Part shown: piece after piece, positions 8,701-16,453 of the stretch
How the letters are laid out: each line of letters opens with the position of its first letter
Numbering within the stretch: the first letter of the stretch is position 1
Notes under the pieces: model-generated
Database searches by the model: none
Told to the model about the DNA's origin: nothing
The model's input: the letters and a program-made list of their open reading frames with translations, nothing else
Assembly (NCBI GenBank): GCA_024743115.1
Contig: JANSXC010000019.1
Coordinates: forward strand, 62,001 to 126,000
DNA length: 64,000 bases
Direction of reading: 5' to 3'
Origin: a bacterium
GTDB lineage: Bacteria; Planctomycetota; UBA1135; UBA2386
Translations under genes and position numbers: made by a program

Positions 8701-10428
8701 CAGCGCCGGATGATCGGGCGTCGCCTGCACCTGCGCCGCGATCTGACGATGCACGAACGGCTCGGCGGGCACCGGCGCGGCCGTCGCGTTCCATTCCCGC
8801 AGCACGCGTTCGAGTTCGACCTCGTCGAGCACGGGTGTCGCGCGGAGCGGCTGGGCCCCGTCGCTCGCCGCGGCGCGAGCAAAAACGCTGAGCCGATGCC
8901 CGAGTGCCTCTGCGCGAGCCGTGGGTAACGCGTTCTGGTCGTAGTGCAGACGGGCATCACCCTGCTCCGAGATCGCGAACACGACCGCGCCCGGCGTGAG
9001 TGCGACGGGGGCGGCGCCGAGACAAAGGCGGACGTCGGGCTCGAGGTCCGTGCCGGCCGGCAACCGGTCGGCGCGGCGGTGCGCGACCTCGGCGAGCAGC
9101 GGCCCGCGCGAGTTCGCGCGCTCGAGCGCGGCGGCTGCGGCAGCCCGCGCCGCGTCGACCGAACCCGTCTCGTCGAACTCGAACGCGAGCGCTGGATAGG
9201 CCACTGCGAACTCGCGCGCGCAATCGACGAGTGCGGCATGCGCCGCCGTGCGCACACCCAGCGTGAACGTCGACAGCGCGCTGTTGCGCGCGAGGAACGT
9301 CGCGACGAGCGCGGCGACCGCCGTCACCTCGGCGACGCCGCCGAGATCGAGTGCGAGCTCCGCCTTCTGCACGGGCGCCGTCGTCGGGGCACCTTCCGGC
9401 ACCGGCAGCGCCGCCCCACGCGCGTCTGCGAGCCAGCCGTCCTCGCCGCGTGCAGCGTGGGTTCCGAGCGTAGTCCACGCCGCCGCGGTGGCCGCGTCAC
9501 GCGCCGGCAGGACGGCACCCGGCGTGATGCCGAGGTTCGCCAGGCCGGCCGCGTCCAGTTCCGAGTTGTCGAGGCCGCGCGGTCGCAACAGGCGGACTGA
9601 CGCGTCGCTGCAGGTGACCTCGACATGCCCGGACTCGACCGCGACGACCGTACGAGGCGCCGGGCTTGCACCCGCATCGGCAGCCCGGGACACGACCTCG
9701 ATGCCCGTGGGCACGAAGGCCCCGGTCCCGCCGCGCACCTTGGCGACCGCGATCGGGTTGGCGTAGCCGCCATGATCGAACGCCCGGACGAGCCGGGACA
9801 CTTCCGCCGCCGACCGATCGAAGTCGATCACCGCCAGTTCGTCCGGCCGCGCGTGGCGCCCGAAGTACGTCCGCTTGCCGAGATCCTGGGCCGTCGGCGT
9901 CACGGCATTGGTCTCGAGTTCGGTCGCGAGCTGCGCGAAACTCGACAGGCCGACCTCGAAGCAGCGCGCATTCAACGTGAACGCCGTGTCCTCAGGCGTG
10001 ATCGGGAAGCGCTGCTGCACCAGGATCGCACCCGTGTCCGCCGCGGGCTCGATGACGTGCCAGGTGACCGCGTGCTCCCGTTCGCCACCCGCGATCGCCC
10101 AGCACGGCGCGTTGAGCCCGGCGTAGCGCGGCAGTGGACCGTCGTGGAAATTCACGGCGAAGTGCCGCGGCAGCGCGAGCACTTCGGGCGGCAGGATCTG
10201 CAGCCACGTGATCGCGAACAGCACGTCGATCGCCTCACCTGCGAGCGCGGTCGCCAGATCGGCGGTGCCATCGAGGCATCGCAACGCGTGCTCGGCACAG
10301 TAGCGCCGCACCTTGTCCGTGTCGGTCGCCACGGCAACGACGCGATGGCCACGCTCACGCCACGCGTCGAGGCACTGGAGCAGCAGGGTGTCGGACCCGA
10401 TGAAAACGGCGGCGAGCTTGGCGGACAT
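5749..10428 (-). CDS. Single-module NRPS: formyltransferase, degenerate C-like region, adenylation domain with inserted luciferase-like monooxygenase, carrier protein
   Basis: The protein is 1559 residues. Residues 1-~240 resemble methionyl-tRNA formyltransferase, with NFHDGPLPRYAGLNAPCWAI near 93 and EPAADTGAIL. Residues ~330-540 look like part of a condensation domain but lack HHxxxDG. The adenylation domain starts near 555, with YTSGSTGRPKGV near 710 and FDIS near 760. It is then interrupted at ~790-1155 by a flavin-dependent luciferase-like monooxygenase (TFSMFYFASDEGE, EAVWTPERHFHAFGG, GRVGIAFAAGWHGRDF). Adenylation resumes with HFQCTPSMAG, GGEALPG, YGPTETTVWSS, YRTGDLA and RGYRIELGEIE. 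A carrier domain with the phosphopantetheine site FFDSGGHSILAVK ends the protein. There is no thioesterase or reductase. It likely makes a formylated or hydroxylated aminoacyl building block. No biosynthetic partner genes adjoin. Confidence 0.88.
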   Translation of the reverse strand: MSAKLAAVFIGSDTLLLQCLDAWRERGHRVVAVATDTDKVRRYCAEHALRCLDGTADLATALAGEAIDVLFAITWLQILPPEVLALPRHFAVNFHDGPLPRYAGLNAPCWAIAGGEREHAVTWHVIEPAADTGAILVQQRFPITPEDTAFTLNARCFEVGLSSFAQLATELETNAVTPTAQDLGKRTYFGRHARPDELAVIDFDRSAAEVSRLVRAFDHGGYANPIAVAKVRGGTGAFVPTGIEVVSRAADAGASPAPRTVVAVESGHVEVTCSDASVRLLRPRGLDNSELDAAGLANLGITPGAVLPARDAATAAAWTTLGTHAARGEDGWLADARGAALPVPEGAPTTAPVQKAELALDLGGVAEVTAVAALVATFLARNSALSTFTLGVRTAAHAALVDCAREFAVAYPALAFEFDETGSVDAARAAAAAALERANSRGPLLAEVAHRRADRLPAGTDLEPDVRLCLGAAPVALTPGAVVFAISEQGDARLHYDQNALPTARAEALGHRLSVFARAAASDGAQPLRATPVLDEVELERVLREWNATAAPVPAEPFVHRQIAAQVQATPDHPALKFRGEELTFAELWRQSGRLAGWLRGRGVAVGDRVGLCVSRGLDLVVAVVASLRCGAAYVPLDPSYPADRLQFMAGDAELAALVVDTSTTRIAPPAACPRIDLDADRAEIELADPPVDGDCDPGKAPGDDLAYVIYTSGSTGRPKGVMVRHRNVANFFVGMDQVLGNTPESPAGTWLAVTSLSFDISVLELLWTLCRGFTTVMHPGEDAASKQRQSKQPARSTRPVTFSMFYFASDEGEHAEDKYRLLIEGARFADEHGFEAVWTPERHFHAFGGLYPNPAVASAAIATMTKNVHIRAGSCVAPLHHPIRIAEDWALVDNLSRGRVGIAFAAGWHGRDFVLRPENFADRKQAMIDTMDQVHRLWRGETLTVEGPDGKSHEIRTLPRPIQSELPTWVTVAGNPETYRLAGESGSYVLTHLLGQSVEELAQKLTIYRQAWKAAGHPGEGKVTLMLHSFVGDDDDRVREIVRGPLKEYLRSSIDLVKQAAWSFPAFKNKVDKPGEMDALLNGGLTPADFEALLEFSFERYYRTSGLFGTPETCTRFVDRLRDLMVDEIACLVDFGVPTDQVMASLPHLLDLKRRCDAVSAAAGPESMAAAGGDAPVEATIPELIERHGVTHFQCTPSMAGMLLLDPAARTALPKLQHMLVGGEALPGPLARDLASLVPVLHDVYGPTETTVWSSTWQVTDEDPVPIGRPLANQTVYVLDAHRQPVAAGTPGELWIGGAGVTAGYFRRPELTAERFVPDPFAGADDGAAVMYRTGDLARWRDDGVLEYLGRTDHQVKVRGYRIELGEIEAALSQHGSIRECAVVARGAAGETRLVAYYVTRNKVAADDLRSHLREALPEFMVPGHFVELADLPRTPNLKIDRNALPSPEAAEASSSRAVVAAKNSTEDAILAVWRQSLETDAVGVEDNFFDSGGHSILAVKVHREICQRLGVELQITDLFRFPTVRGLAKHLDVGKEAPSAAQQAAERAKKRRLMRRR

Positions 10429-10591
10429 CAGTGAAGCGATCGGAGCAACCGGGACCCCTCCTTGATACGGTCACCGGCCCACCCGAACCATAGCCACATC
10501 GGCCCAATCGCGCCGCGCCAACTCCCCGATGTCATCGCCGACGCGGGCGCGCACTCGGCTGCCGCCGACCTCCTCCGAACCACCGGATTCC

Positions 10592-11401
10592 GTGAAACCC
10601 CGCATGATCGTCACCGCCTGCGTGCTCGCTACGCTCGCCGCCGCGTGGTTCCTGGCACCGAAACTGCATCGCTACGCCTACTGGATCGACCGCAAGACGG
10701 CCGCCGAGGTCGATGCGCTCGCCCGCGGCCGCTGGCAGGTCGAACGCCTGCAGGTCGCCGAGGGCGTCGAGCTGGTCGGCCTGGTGCGCAGCCCGACGGC
10801 TGCCACGAGCAAGTGGATCCTGTTCGTACCCGGCAACTCGACGGCCCTGCTCCAAGGTTTCCAGGCCGAGCTCGATCGCACGTTGCCCGAGGATGTCGGC
10901 ATCGTGTTCTTCGCCTACCGCGGATTCGAGGCCTCGGGCGGTTCGCCGAACCCGACCAACCTGCTCGCCGACCTCCATCGGCAATGGCAACTCGTGTGCG
11001 CACGCAACGGCGCTACGGAGCCCCCAACGCTGTTCGGCTACTCGCTCGGCAGCGTGCTCGCCGTCCAGCTCGCCGGCGACCTGGCGGCAGCAAACCACCA
11101 GGCTCAGGCCAAGCCGCCAAAGCCCGCCCGCGTGGTCCTCGCCGCGGCGGGCGAACGCATCCCGATCATGCCGCACGGCACGTTCGGCCGGTTCCTGCCA
11201 AGCGACGTCTACGACGCAACCACCGCGGCTCCCGCGATCGACTGCCCGGTCGTGATCGTGCATGGCACGGCCGACACCGCGCTGCCGATCGCGACGGCTC
11301 GCGCGCTGCGCGACCGCATCGGCGAGCGGGCCCAGATGGTCGAGGCCGAGGGCAAGGGCCATACCGACATCTGGGCGGCGGTCAAGGGCGCGGCGTTTTG
11401 A
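10592..11401 (+). CDS. Membrane-anchored alpha/beta hydrolase
   Basis: A 269-residue protein with an N-terminal hydrophobic anchor (MIVTACVLATLAAAWFLAP) and an alpha/beta-hydrolase fold. The oxyanion region is ILFVPGNSTALLQGF, followed by FFAYRGFEASGGSPNP. The nucleophile elbow is LFGYSLGSVLA, the acid is probably in IVHGTADTALPI, and the catalytic His is in GKGHTDIW. This is the arrangement of the serine aminopeptidase/ABHD-like hydrolases. The substrate cannot be inferred. GTG at 10592 (VKPRM...) gives a basic n-region; ATG at 10604 is an equally possible start. It is transcribed divergently from the NRPS across about 160 bases. Confidence 0.75.
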   Translation: MKPRMIVTACVLATLAAAWFLAPKLHRYAYWIDRKTAAEVDALARGRWQVERLQVAEGVELVGLVRSPTAATSKWILFVPGNSTALLQGFQAELDRTLPEDVGIVFFAYRGFEASGGSPNPTNLLADLHRQWQLVCARNGATEPPTLFGYSLGSVLAVQLAGDLAAANHQAQAKPPKPARVVLAAAGERIPIMPHGTFGRFLPSDVYDATTAAPAIDCPVVIVHGTADTALPIATARALRDRIGERAQMVEAEGKGHTDIWAAVKGAAF

Positions 11402-11447
11402 CCCGCGGCCTGCGGCACGGAGGCGTGCGCGGCCTTAGACTCCGACA

Positions 11448-13784
11448 ATGGTCCGACCCCTGACCGTTCTCGCTGCCCTGCCGCACTTGTTGCCAGGCCT
11501 GCTGATCGCCCTGCTGCTGGCAACGCCGCTGACCGCGCAAGATCCGACCGCCGCCAGCAAGGGCGAGGCCGAACTGAACGCGGAGTCCATTGCGAAGCTC
11601 CACGAGCTCGCCGACGCCTACGCCAAGGACAAGCAGCACGCGACGGCACTCGCGATGCGGCGCGAGATCCTGCTGCACTACGACGAAGAAGACGAGAAGG
11701 CGCGCCAAAAGTGCGGGTTCTCCCGCGTGGGCAACCGCTGGCAACCCGATCCCAATCGACTCGTGATCGACAAGGATCTCACGGGCACGAAGAAGATCCA
11801 GCGCAAGCTGAACAAGGAACGCGATCGTTTCCGCAAGACGCAGCTGCGCGGCCATCGCAACGTCGCGAAGCTCTGGACCAAGGCTGGCGACAACGAGAAG
11901 GCCGCCGCGCACTGGCGCCGCGTGCTCGCACTCTCGCCCGGTGACAAAACCGCGGCCAAGGCACTCGCACTGGCACAATTCCAGGGCTTCCGCGGCAGCG
12001 CGGTCGAACTCGCGCGACTGCGGCGTGCCTGGGCGATCCGCGGCGCCGTCGAATGGATGCACCGCCACGAGTTCCCGGTCGAGAAGATCGAGGGCCGAAA
12101 GCAACCGCTGCTCGAGAAGGCCGAGATCGAACACGAAGGCTTCCGCTCGGAGAACTTCGAGATCTGGGGCACGCTCGGCGACCAGCTGCCGCAGATCGCA
12201 GCGCACTGCGAGCGCGCGCTGTTCCTCTGCCGCACGGTCTTCGGCGTCAGCCAGGGCCAGCCGTTCGAGCCCCGCGGCTATCGCAGCATGGTGCTCGTGC
12301 GCAGCGACAAGGACTACGCGAAGGTGCTCGATCAGTGCGCCGACCAGTTCGACCCCGGGCGACTGCACTTCCTGAAGACGCAGGTCGATCTGTCGTTCCT
12401 GAACAGCGACGGCGAGCCGATCCGGTTCATCAAGACCAACGGCACGACGGCGGAGGCGTTCGACCAGAGCGTGCGCGGCGCCGTGCAGGACGCGGTCGGC
12501 ATCAAGACCGACGGTCTATGGGAAGGTGTCGGCCATGCCGGGTGCGGCATGCTGTTCGGTCGCACGATCACCTTCCTGCTCGAACAGCAGGATGCCCGGA
12601 CCGTGGCCTCGTGGGCGCGCCAACTGCTGGTGCCCGAGATGGAAGCCTGGATGAAGATCGCCGAGCAGTCGGCCTGGGCCAAGAGCGACACGCGCACGAG
12701 CGAACTCGTGCTGATCTCTGCCGCACGCTTTTCGACGGAGCAACGCGTCAAGGCCTGGGCGATCTGCGACTACTTCTTCCACTGGCGCCCCGAGCTGATC
12801 TGGGAACTCGACCAGAGCCAGAGCGACGTCGCGAAGACCCCACCCGAGGTCGAACTACAGTTCCAACGGCGCACGCAGATCCCGCTGCCGAAGATCGACT
12901 TCGAATGGCGCGAGTACTGGGCGCGTGGCGCGGAGCTGCGCAAGGCGATGCAGGCCGACCCGCTCGGCGAACCGAAGGGGCGCGATCGCAAACTGCGCAC
13001 CGCCGCACGGGAACTCGTCGACGCCGTCAACGTGCAGCGCGTCGCGGCCAACCGCGGCCCGGTCGGGTTCTACTTCGCCGAGGATTCCGATATCGCCGCG
13101 ACCCTGCAATACGCAGACAAGCTCGTAAAGGCCGAGCGCGACCAGAAGAAGAAGCCTAAAGAGAAGATCCCACTGCCGACGCCGCCGGCGGCGATCGGCA
13201 AGCACGTGCTCTTCTCGCGTCAGGGCACCGCGGTCGCTGCCGTCGCCGAGTGGTGGCAGAACCCCGTCGCGCGAGACGCGATGCTGCACGCGGGCCGCGG
13301 ACTGCTCGGCGCGAACAAGAACCGCAACGCACTCGTCCTCGACCTCTCCGAGACGATCCAGGCGACGACCCGCGGCAAGCCGTGGACCTGGCCGCGATTC
13401 GGCCAGCCAACCGCGACGGGCAAGGCGCGCGTCGGTGATCTCGGGCCTGAAGTGATCGCAGCGCTCGCGGCCAAGGGCAAGGGTGTCGACGACTTCGTCG
13501 CGATGCCCTGGTCGCTGCACTTCGGCCGCCGCGTCGAACCCGCCGACCTCGATGCGATCACCGCGACGGTCTACGTCCGCGGTCAGAAGCAGCGCGGCGT
13601 TTTCGTCGTGCTGCAGGGCCCGGAGGACTCGGCGGCGAACGGCGCGCACGCCGATGGCTGCGTGACGTTCGTCGGACTCGAGCCGGCTCCCGAGGGTGCC
13701 GACGTCGAAGTGACCTGGCGCCTGCCCGAGAAGTTCCTCGCGGGTGACGAGGTCTTCCGGCCGATCGAGTTCACCGCGAAGTAG
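11448..13784 (+). CDS. Secreted protein with TPR-like N-region and degenerate CAP-like C-region; unknown function
   Basis: The 778-residue protein has a signal peptide (LLPGLLIALLLATPLTAQ). An N-terminal region resembles TPR-like helices (LHELADAYAKDKQHATALAMRRE, AKLWTKAGDNEKAAAHWRRVL). A long middle region (about 180-500) resembles the basic fold of DUF1570-like proteins, but I see no HExxH. The C-terminal third has a CAP/SCP-like stretch (ELVDAVNVQRVAANRGPVGFYF). The same order of segments and several matching phrases occur in the convergent gene ending at 14180, so the two are diverged paralogues. It is probably periplasmic or exported. Function is unknown. Confidence 0.7.
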   Translation: MVRPLTVLAALPHLLPGLLIALLLATPLTAQDPTAASKGEAELNAESIAKLHELADAYAKDKQHATALAMRREILLHYDEEDEKARQKCGFSRVGNRWQPDPNRLVIDKDLTGTKKIQRKLNKERDRFRKTQLRGHRNVAKLWTKAGDNEKAAAHWRRVLALSPGDKTAAKALALAQFQGFRGSAVELARLRRAWAIRGAVEWMHRHEFPVEKIEGRKQPLLEKAEIEHEGFRSENFEIWGTLGDQLPQIAAHCERALFLCRTVFGVSQGQPFEPRGYRSMVLVRSDKDYAKVLDQCADQFDPGRLHFLKTQVDLSFLNSDGEPIRFIKTNGTTAEAFDQSVRGAVQDAVGIKTDGLWEGVGHAGCGMLFGRTITFLLEQQDARTVASWARQLLVPEMEAWMKIAEQSAWAKSDTRTSELVLISAARFSTEQRVKAWAICDYFFHWRPELIWELDQSQSDVAKTPPEVELQFQRRTQIPLPKIDFEWREYWARGAELRKAMQADPLGEPKGRDRKLRTAARELVDAVNVQRVAANRGPVGFYFAEDSDIAATLQYADKLVKAERDQKKKPKEKIPLPTPPAAIGKHVLFSRQGTAVAAVAEWWQNPVARDAMLHAGRGLLGANKNRNALVLDLSETIQATTRGKPWTWPRFGQPTATGKARVGDLGPEVIAALAAKGKGVDDFVAMPWSLHFGRRVEPADLDAITATVYVRGQKQRGVFVVLQGPEDSAANGAHADGCVTFVGLEPAPEGADVEVTWRLPEKFLAGDEVFRPIEFTAK

Positions 13785-13802
13785 CGGGCGGCAGCGCCCC
13801 GC

Positions 13803-14183
13803 TCACTCGCGCGTGAGCCGCTCGATCACCCGGTCGCGATACTCCGCCGCCGCGACCGAACCACCGCGCTGTTCGATCAGCAGTCGATAGCGCACCTGGG
13901 CCCGGCGCGCCTGCCGCTCCAGCTGCCGTCGCTCGGCGGGGTCCGCGCACGCAGCCAGCAGATCCTCGAGCCGCAGCCACGCCTTGCGCCCCTCGAGCTC
14001 GGGCGGCAGGAAGCCGTGGGTCTTCAGCAGGATGTAGCTCGACCGCAGTTCGGGCGCGAGCTCGCGCAGGTCGGGTAGCGCGAGCGGTCGCCCCCGCCCC
14101 GGCAGCTCCTCGAACTCGCCGCGGCGCTCGGCCTCGGCGATGCGGCGCTCGACGAGATGGAACCAGGGATCCGCCACCGTCAC
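13803..14183 (-). CDS. DUF1992 (DnaJ-homologue C28-like) protein
   Basis: This 126-residue protein begins VTVADPWFHLVERRIAEAERRGEFEELPGRGRPL, the hallmark of the DUF1992 family. It continues with LRSSYILLKTHGFLPPELE and a basic helical tail. The family is small, soluble and functionally uncharacterised. The GTG at 14183 overlaps the stop of the upstream gene as GTGA, indicating translational coupling; a second GTG six bases later is also possible. Longer in-frame starts fall inside the neighbouring gene and are unlikely. Confidence 0.8.
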   Translation of the reverse strand: MTVADPWFHLVERRIAEAERRGEFEELPGRGRPLALPDLRELAPELRSSYILLKTHGFLPPELEGRKAWLRLEDLLAACADPAERRQLERQARRAQVRYRLLIEQRGGSVAAAEYRDRVIERLTRE

Positions 14184-16453
14184 TTCACCGCGAAGCGAAC
14201 CTTCGCGCCGCCGCCATCCCAGGTCCATTCGACGGCGATGTCGCCCCCCTTCGGCAGCGGCTCGGCCGGATAGAACACCCAGAGTCCCTCGGCCGATGTG
14301 CGACCGATGCGACCCGAACCGGGCACGAGGTAGCCTGCGACCAGGTCGCCCTTCGCCGTAACGCGACACTTCACGTTACCGAGCGCACCGAAGTAGAGAT
14401 GCGCGCTGATCGGCAGACCGACCTGCTTCTGCCCCTTCCGCCCATTCTTCGCGAGCAGTCGCTCGACCTCCGGACCGAGCAGCGCCACATCGACGGCGCG
14501 CGGCATCATCGCCTTGCTGCGACCATCGGACTCGGGCACGGGGAACGTGATGTTCCACGCGGTCTCGGACGGCACCCGCCCGCGGCGCGCGTCGAGGACC
14601 ATGACGCCGCGCGCAGCGTAGATCCCGACGACGTCGATGTTGCGGTTGAGCAGCGCATCCCGGTAGCCGGGAATCAGCAGCCACCTCGCCATCGCCTTCT
14701 TCGGATCCCGCCCGGTCCAGATCACGGCCGTCTGGGCAAACGACCGACCCGCATTCGAGTAACCCGGCTTGCTCGCCAGCTGCGTGTGCTCCCGCGCCGG
14801 GCCGCGTTGATCGCGGTTCTTCACCAGGTAGTCCGCGTGCTGCTTGCACGCTCGCGACAGATCCGCCGACCACCCGACGGGTCGCCGACCGAGCTCGGCC
14901 CGGGCCCGATTGAACGCCTCGAGCCACTTCGCCGCGTCGCGACTGGTCGCCTCGAGCGGCGTCGAACGGTCCACGATCGCGCGCTTGACCGGCGAGTCCT
15001 CGGTCCAGAACCGTCGCCAGCCGTCCTCGAGTGCCCCGAGCGGTCGATGCGCGCGCTCGGCGAACGCCGCGAGCACGTCACCGTCCGTGGTCGCTTCCCG
15101 ACCGGCATGATCCAAAGTCACGAGCAGCTTCGGATCGCGCCGCAGCAAGTAGTCACAGAACGACCAGGCCTTGATCCGACCATCGGTCGGAAAACTCGCG
15201 GCGTCGAGCTGCGGCAGGCGCGCGGCCGGCGTACTCGTGCGCGACCAGGCGATCTCGGTCGCGAGCTGCATCCACGTGTCGATGTCGGGCAAGAGCAGCT
15301 TGGCCTTGGTTCGCGAGGCCACCGTGCGCTTCTCCTCGATCTGACCGACCGCGAAGACCAGGTTGCGCCCGAAGAACATCCCCACGACCGCGTGGCCGAT
15401 GCCGGCGCGCAGCGCGTCGGCCTCGAACGCCGTGTAGTCGTGCACGACCCAGCGCACCGCGAGATCGAACACCGTCTCGATGTGTGGGAAACCAGCCGTG
15501 TGGACGCTGCCGATCAACCCCGCCGACGCGTTCTCCGCCAGGAACACCGCATGCGAATGCCCCACGATCGCGACGTTCTTCTCGATGAGTTTGATCCAGG
15601 TGTCGCGATCCTTCAGGAACACGAACGTGCGCCGCAGCCGCGAGCCCGGCGCCATACTCAGATGGCCTTCGAACGCCACGTCACAGAATGCCAGCGAGCG
15701 TTCGGCCCACGCCGCGGCCTGGGCGAGGATCGCCGGATCCCAGTCACCGTAGACCCTGAAGTTCTCGGTCTTGCAGCCGTGCAGCTCGATCCCGAGCTTG
15801 GCGAAGATCGGCAGGTCGGCGGCGATCGCCTCGGCGGAATACTCCTTGGCCACGAGCTCCGTGATCTCGCGATCCATCAACCGCGAGCGCCGCAGGATCC
15901 CGAGCTCGGTCGGGCTGCCGATGATGCCCTCGTACTGCTGTAGCCCCGCAACGGCGATGACCTCGGGATCGTTGGGCAGGAACCGCAGCGCGCGGCGGAA
16001 GTGGTGTTCGGCCCGGTCGTCGTTGCCGGCCGCGACGAGTTCCTTCGCGACCTCGACATGCGAGCGGCCGATCTTCTTCCGCACGACCTCGAATCGGCGC
16101 GCCAGCGTCTTCGCGGCCCCGGCATCCAGGCGGTCGACCGGTGAGTAGTCGAAGTCAGGATCGACGTTCCAGACCTGACCGACGCGAAAGAACCCGAGGG
16201 CCTTGCGCGCCTGCTCGTCATCGGCGGAGTACTCACCGATCACCTCGAACCAGATCTCCCGGGCCCTGCGCGAGAACCCGTTCTTCTCACAGAGCACGGC
16301 GAACGCGTTGAGCTCCTTGCGGCCGAGGTCGTGAACCGGGATCTCGACGGCGAGCGGCGCTGACGGCGCCCCCTCGCCAGGGGACGCCTTCCCCTGGGCC
16401 GGTGCCGCGGCGAAGATCGTGAGCCATGCCAGCAACGCGTTCGCAGTCTTCAT
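14180..16453 (-). CDS. Secreted protein with CAP/SCP-like domain, paralogue of the 11448-13784 gene
   Basis: The 757-residue protein starts MKTANALLAWLTIFAAAPAQG, a clear signal peptide. The N-region (LNAFAVLCEKNGFSRRAREIWFEVIGEY, then GKALGFFRVGQVW-type phrasing) parallels the plus-strand gene at 11448. Near residues 490-600, EAFNRARAELGRRPVGWSADLSRACKQHADYLV is typical of bacterial CAP-domain proteins, followed by MARWLLIPGYRDALLNRNI. A C-terminal beta-rich domain follows. The catalytic or ligand residues of CAP proteins are not certain here. The start overlaps that of the divergent gene at 16426 by 28 bases. Function is unknown; export to the periplasm or beyond is likely. Confidence 0.7.
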   Translation of the reverse strand: MKTANALLAWLTIFAAAPAQGKASPGEGAPSAPLAVEIPVHDLGRKELNAFAVLCEKNGFSRRAREIWFEVIGEYSADDEQARKALGFFRVGQVWNVDPDFDYSPVDRLDAGAAKTLARRFEVVRKKIGRSHVEVAKELVAAGNDDRAEHHFRRALRFLPNDPEVIAVAGLQQYEGIIGSPTELGILRRSRLMDREITELVAKEYSAEAIAADLPIFAKLGIELHGCKTENFRVYGDWDPAILAQAAAWAERSLAFCDVAFEGHLSMAPGSRLRRTFVFLKDRDTWIKLIEKNVAIVGHSHAVFLAENASAGLIGSVHTAGFPHIETVFDLAVRWVVHDYTAFEADALRAGIGHAVVGMFFGRNLVFAVGQIEEKRTVASRTKAKLLLPDIDTWMQLATEIAWSRTSTPAARLPQLDAASFPTDGRIKAWSFCDYLLRRDPKLLVTLDHAGREATTDGDVLAAFAERAHRPLGALEDGWRRFWTEDSPVKRAIVDRSTPLEATSRDAAKWLEAFNRARAELGRRPVGWSADLSRACKQHADYLVKNRDQRGPAREHTQLASKPGYSNAGRSFAQTAVIWTGRDPKKAMARWLLIPGYRDALLNRNIDVVGIYAARGVMVLDARRGRVPSETAWNITFPVPESDGRSKAMMPRAVDVALLGPEVERLLAKNGRKGQKQVGLPISAHLYFGALGNVKCRVTAKGDLVAGYLVPGSGRIGRTSAEGLWVFYPAEPLPKGGDIAVEWTWDGGGAKVRFAVK

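Noticed and set aside
6151..8928. Long plus-strand ORFs inside the NRPS gene
   Set aside because: They are antisense shadows typical of GC-rich coding DNA: Arg/His-rich, without domains or starts.
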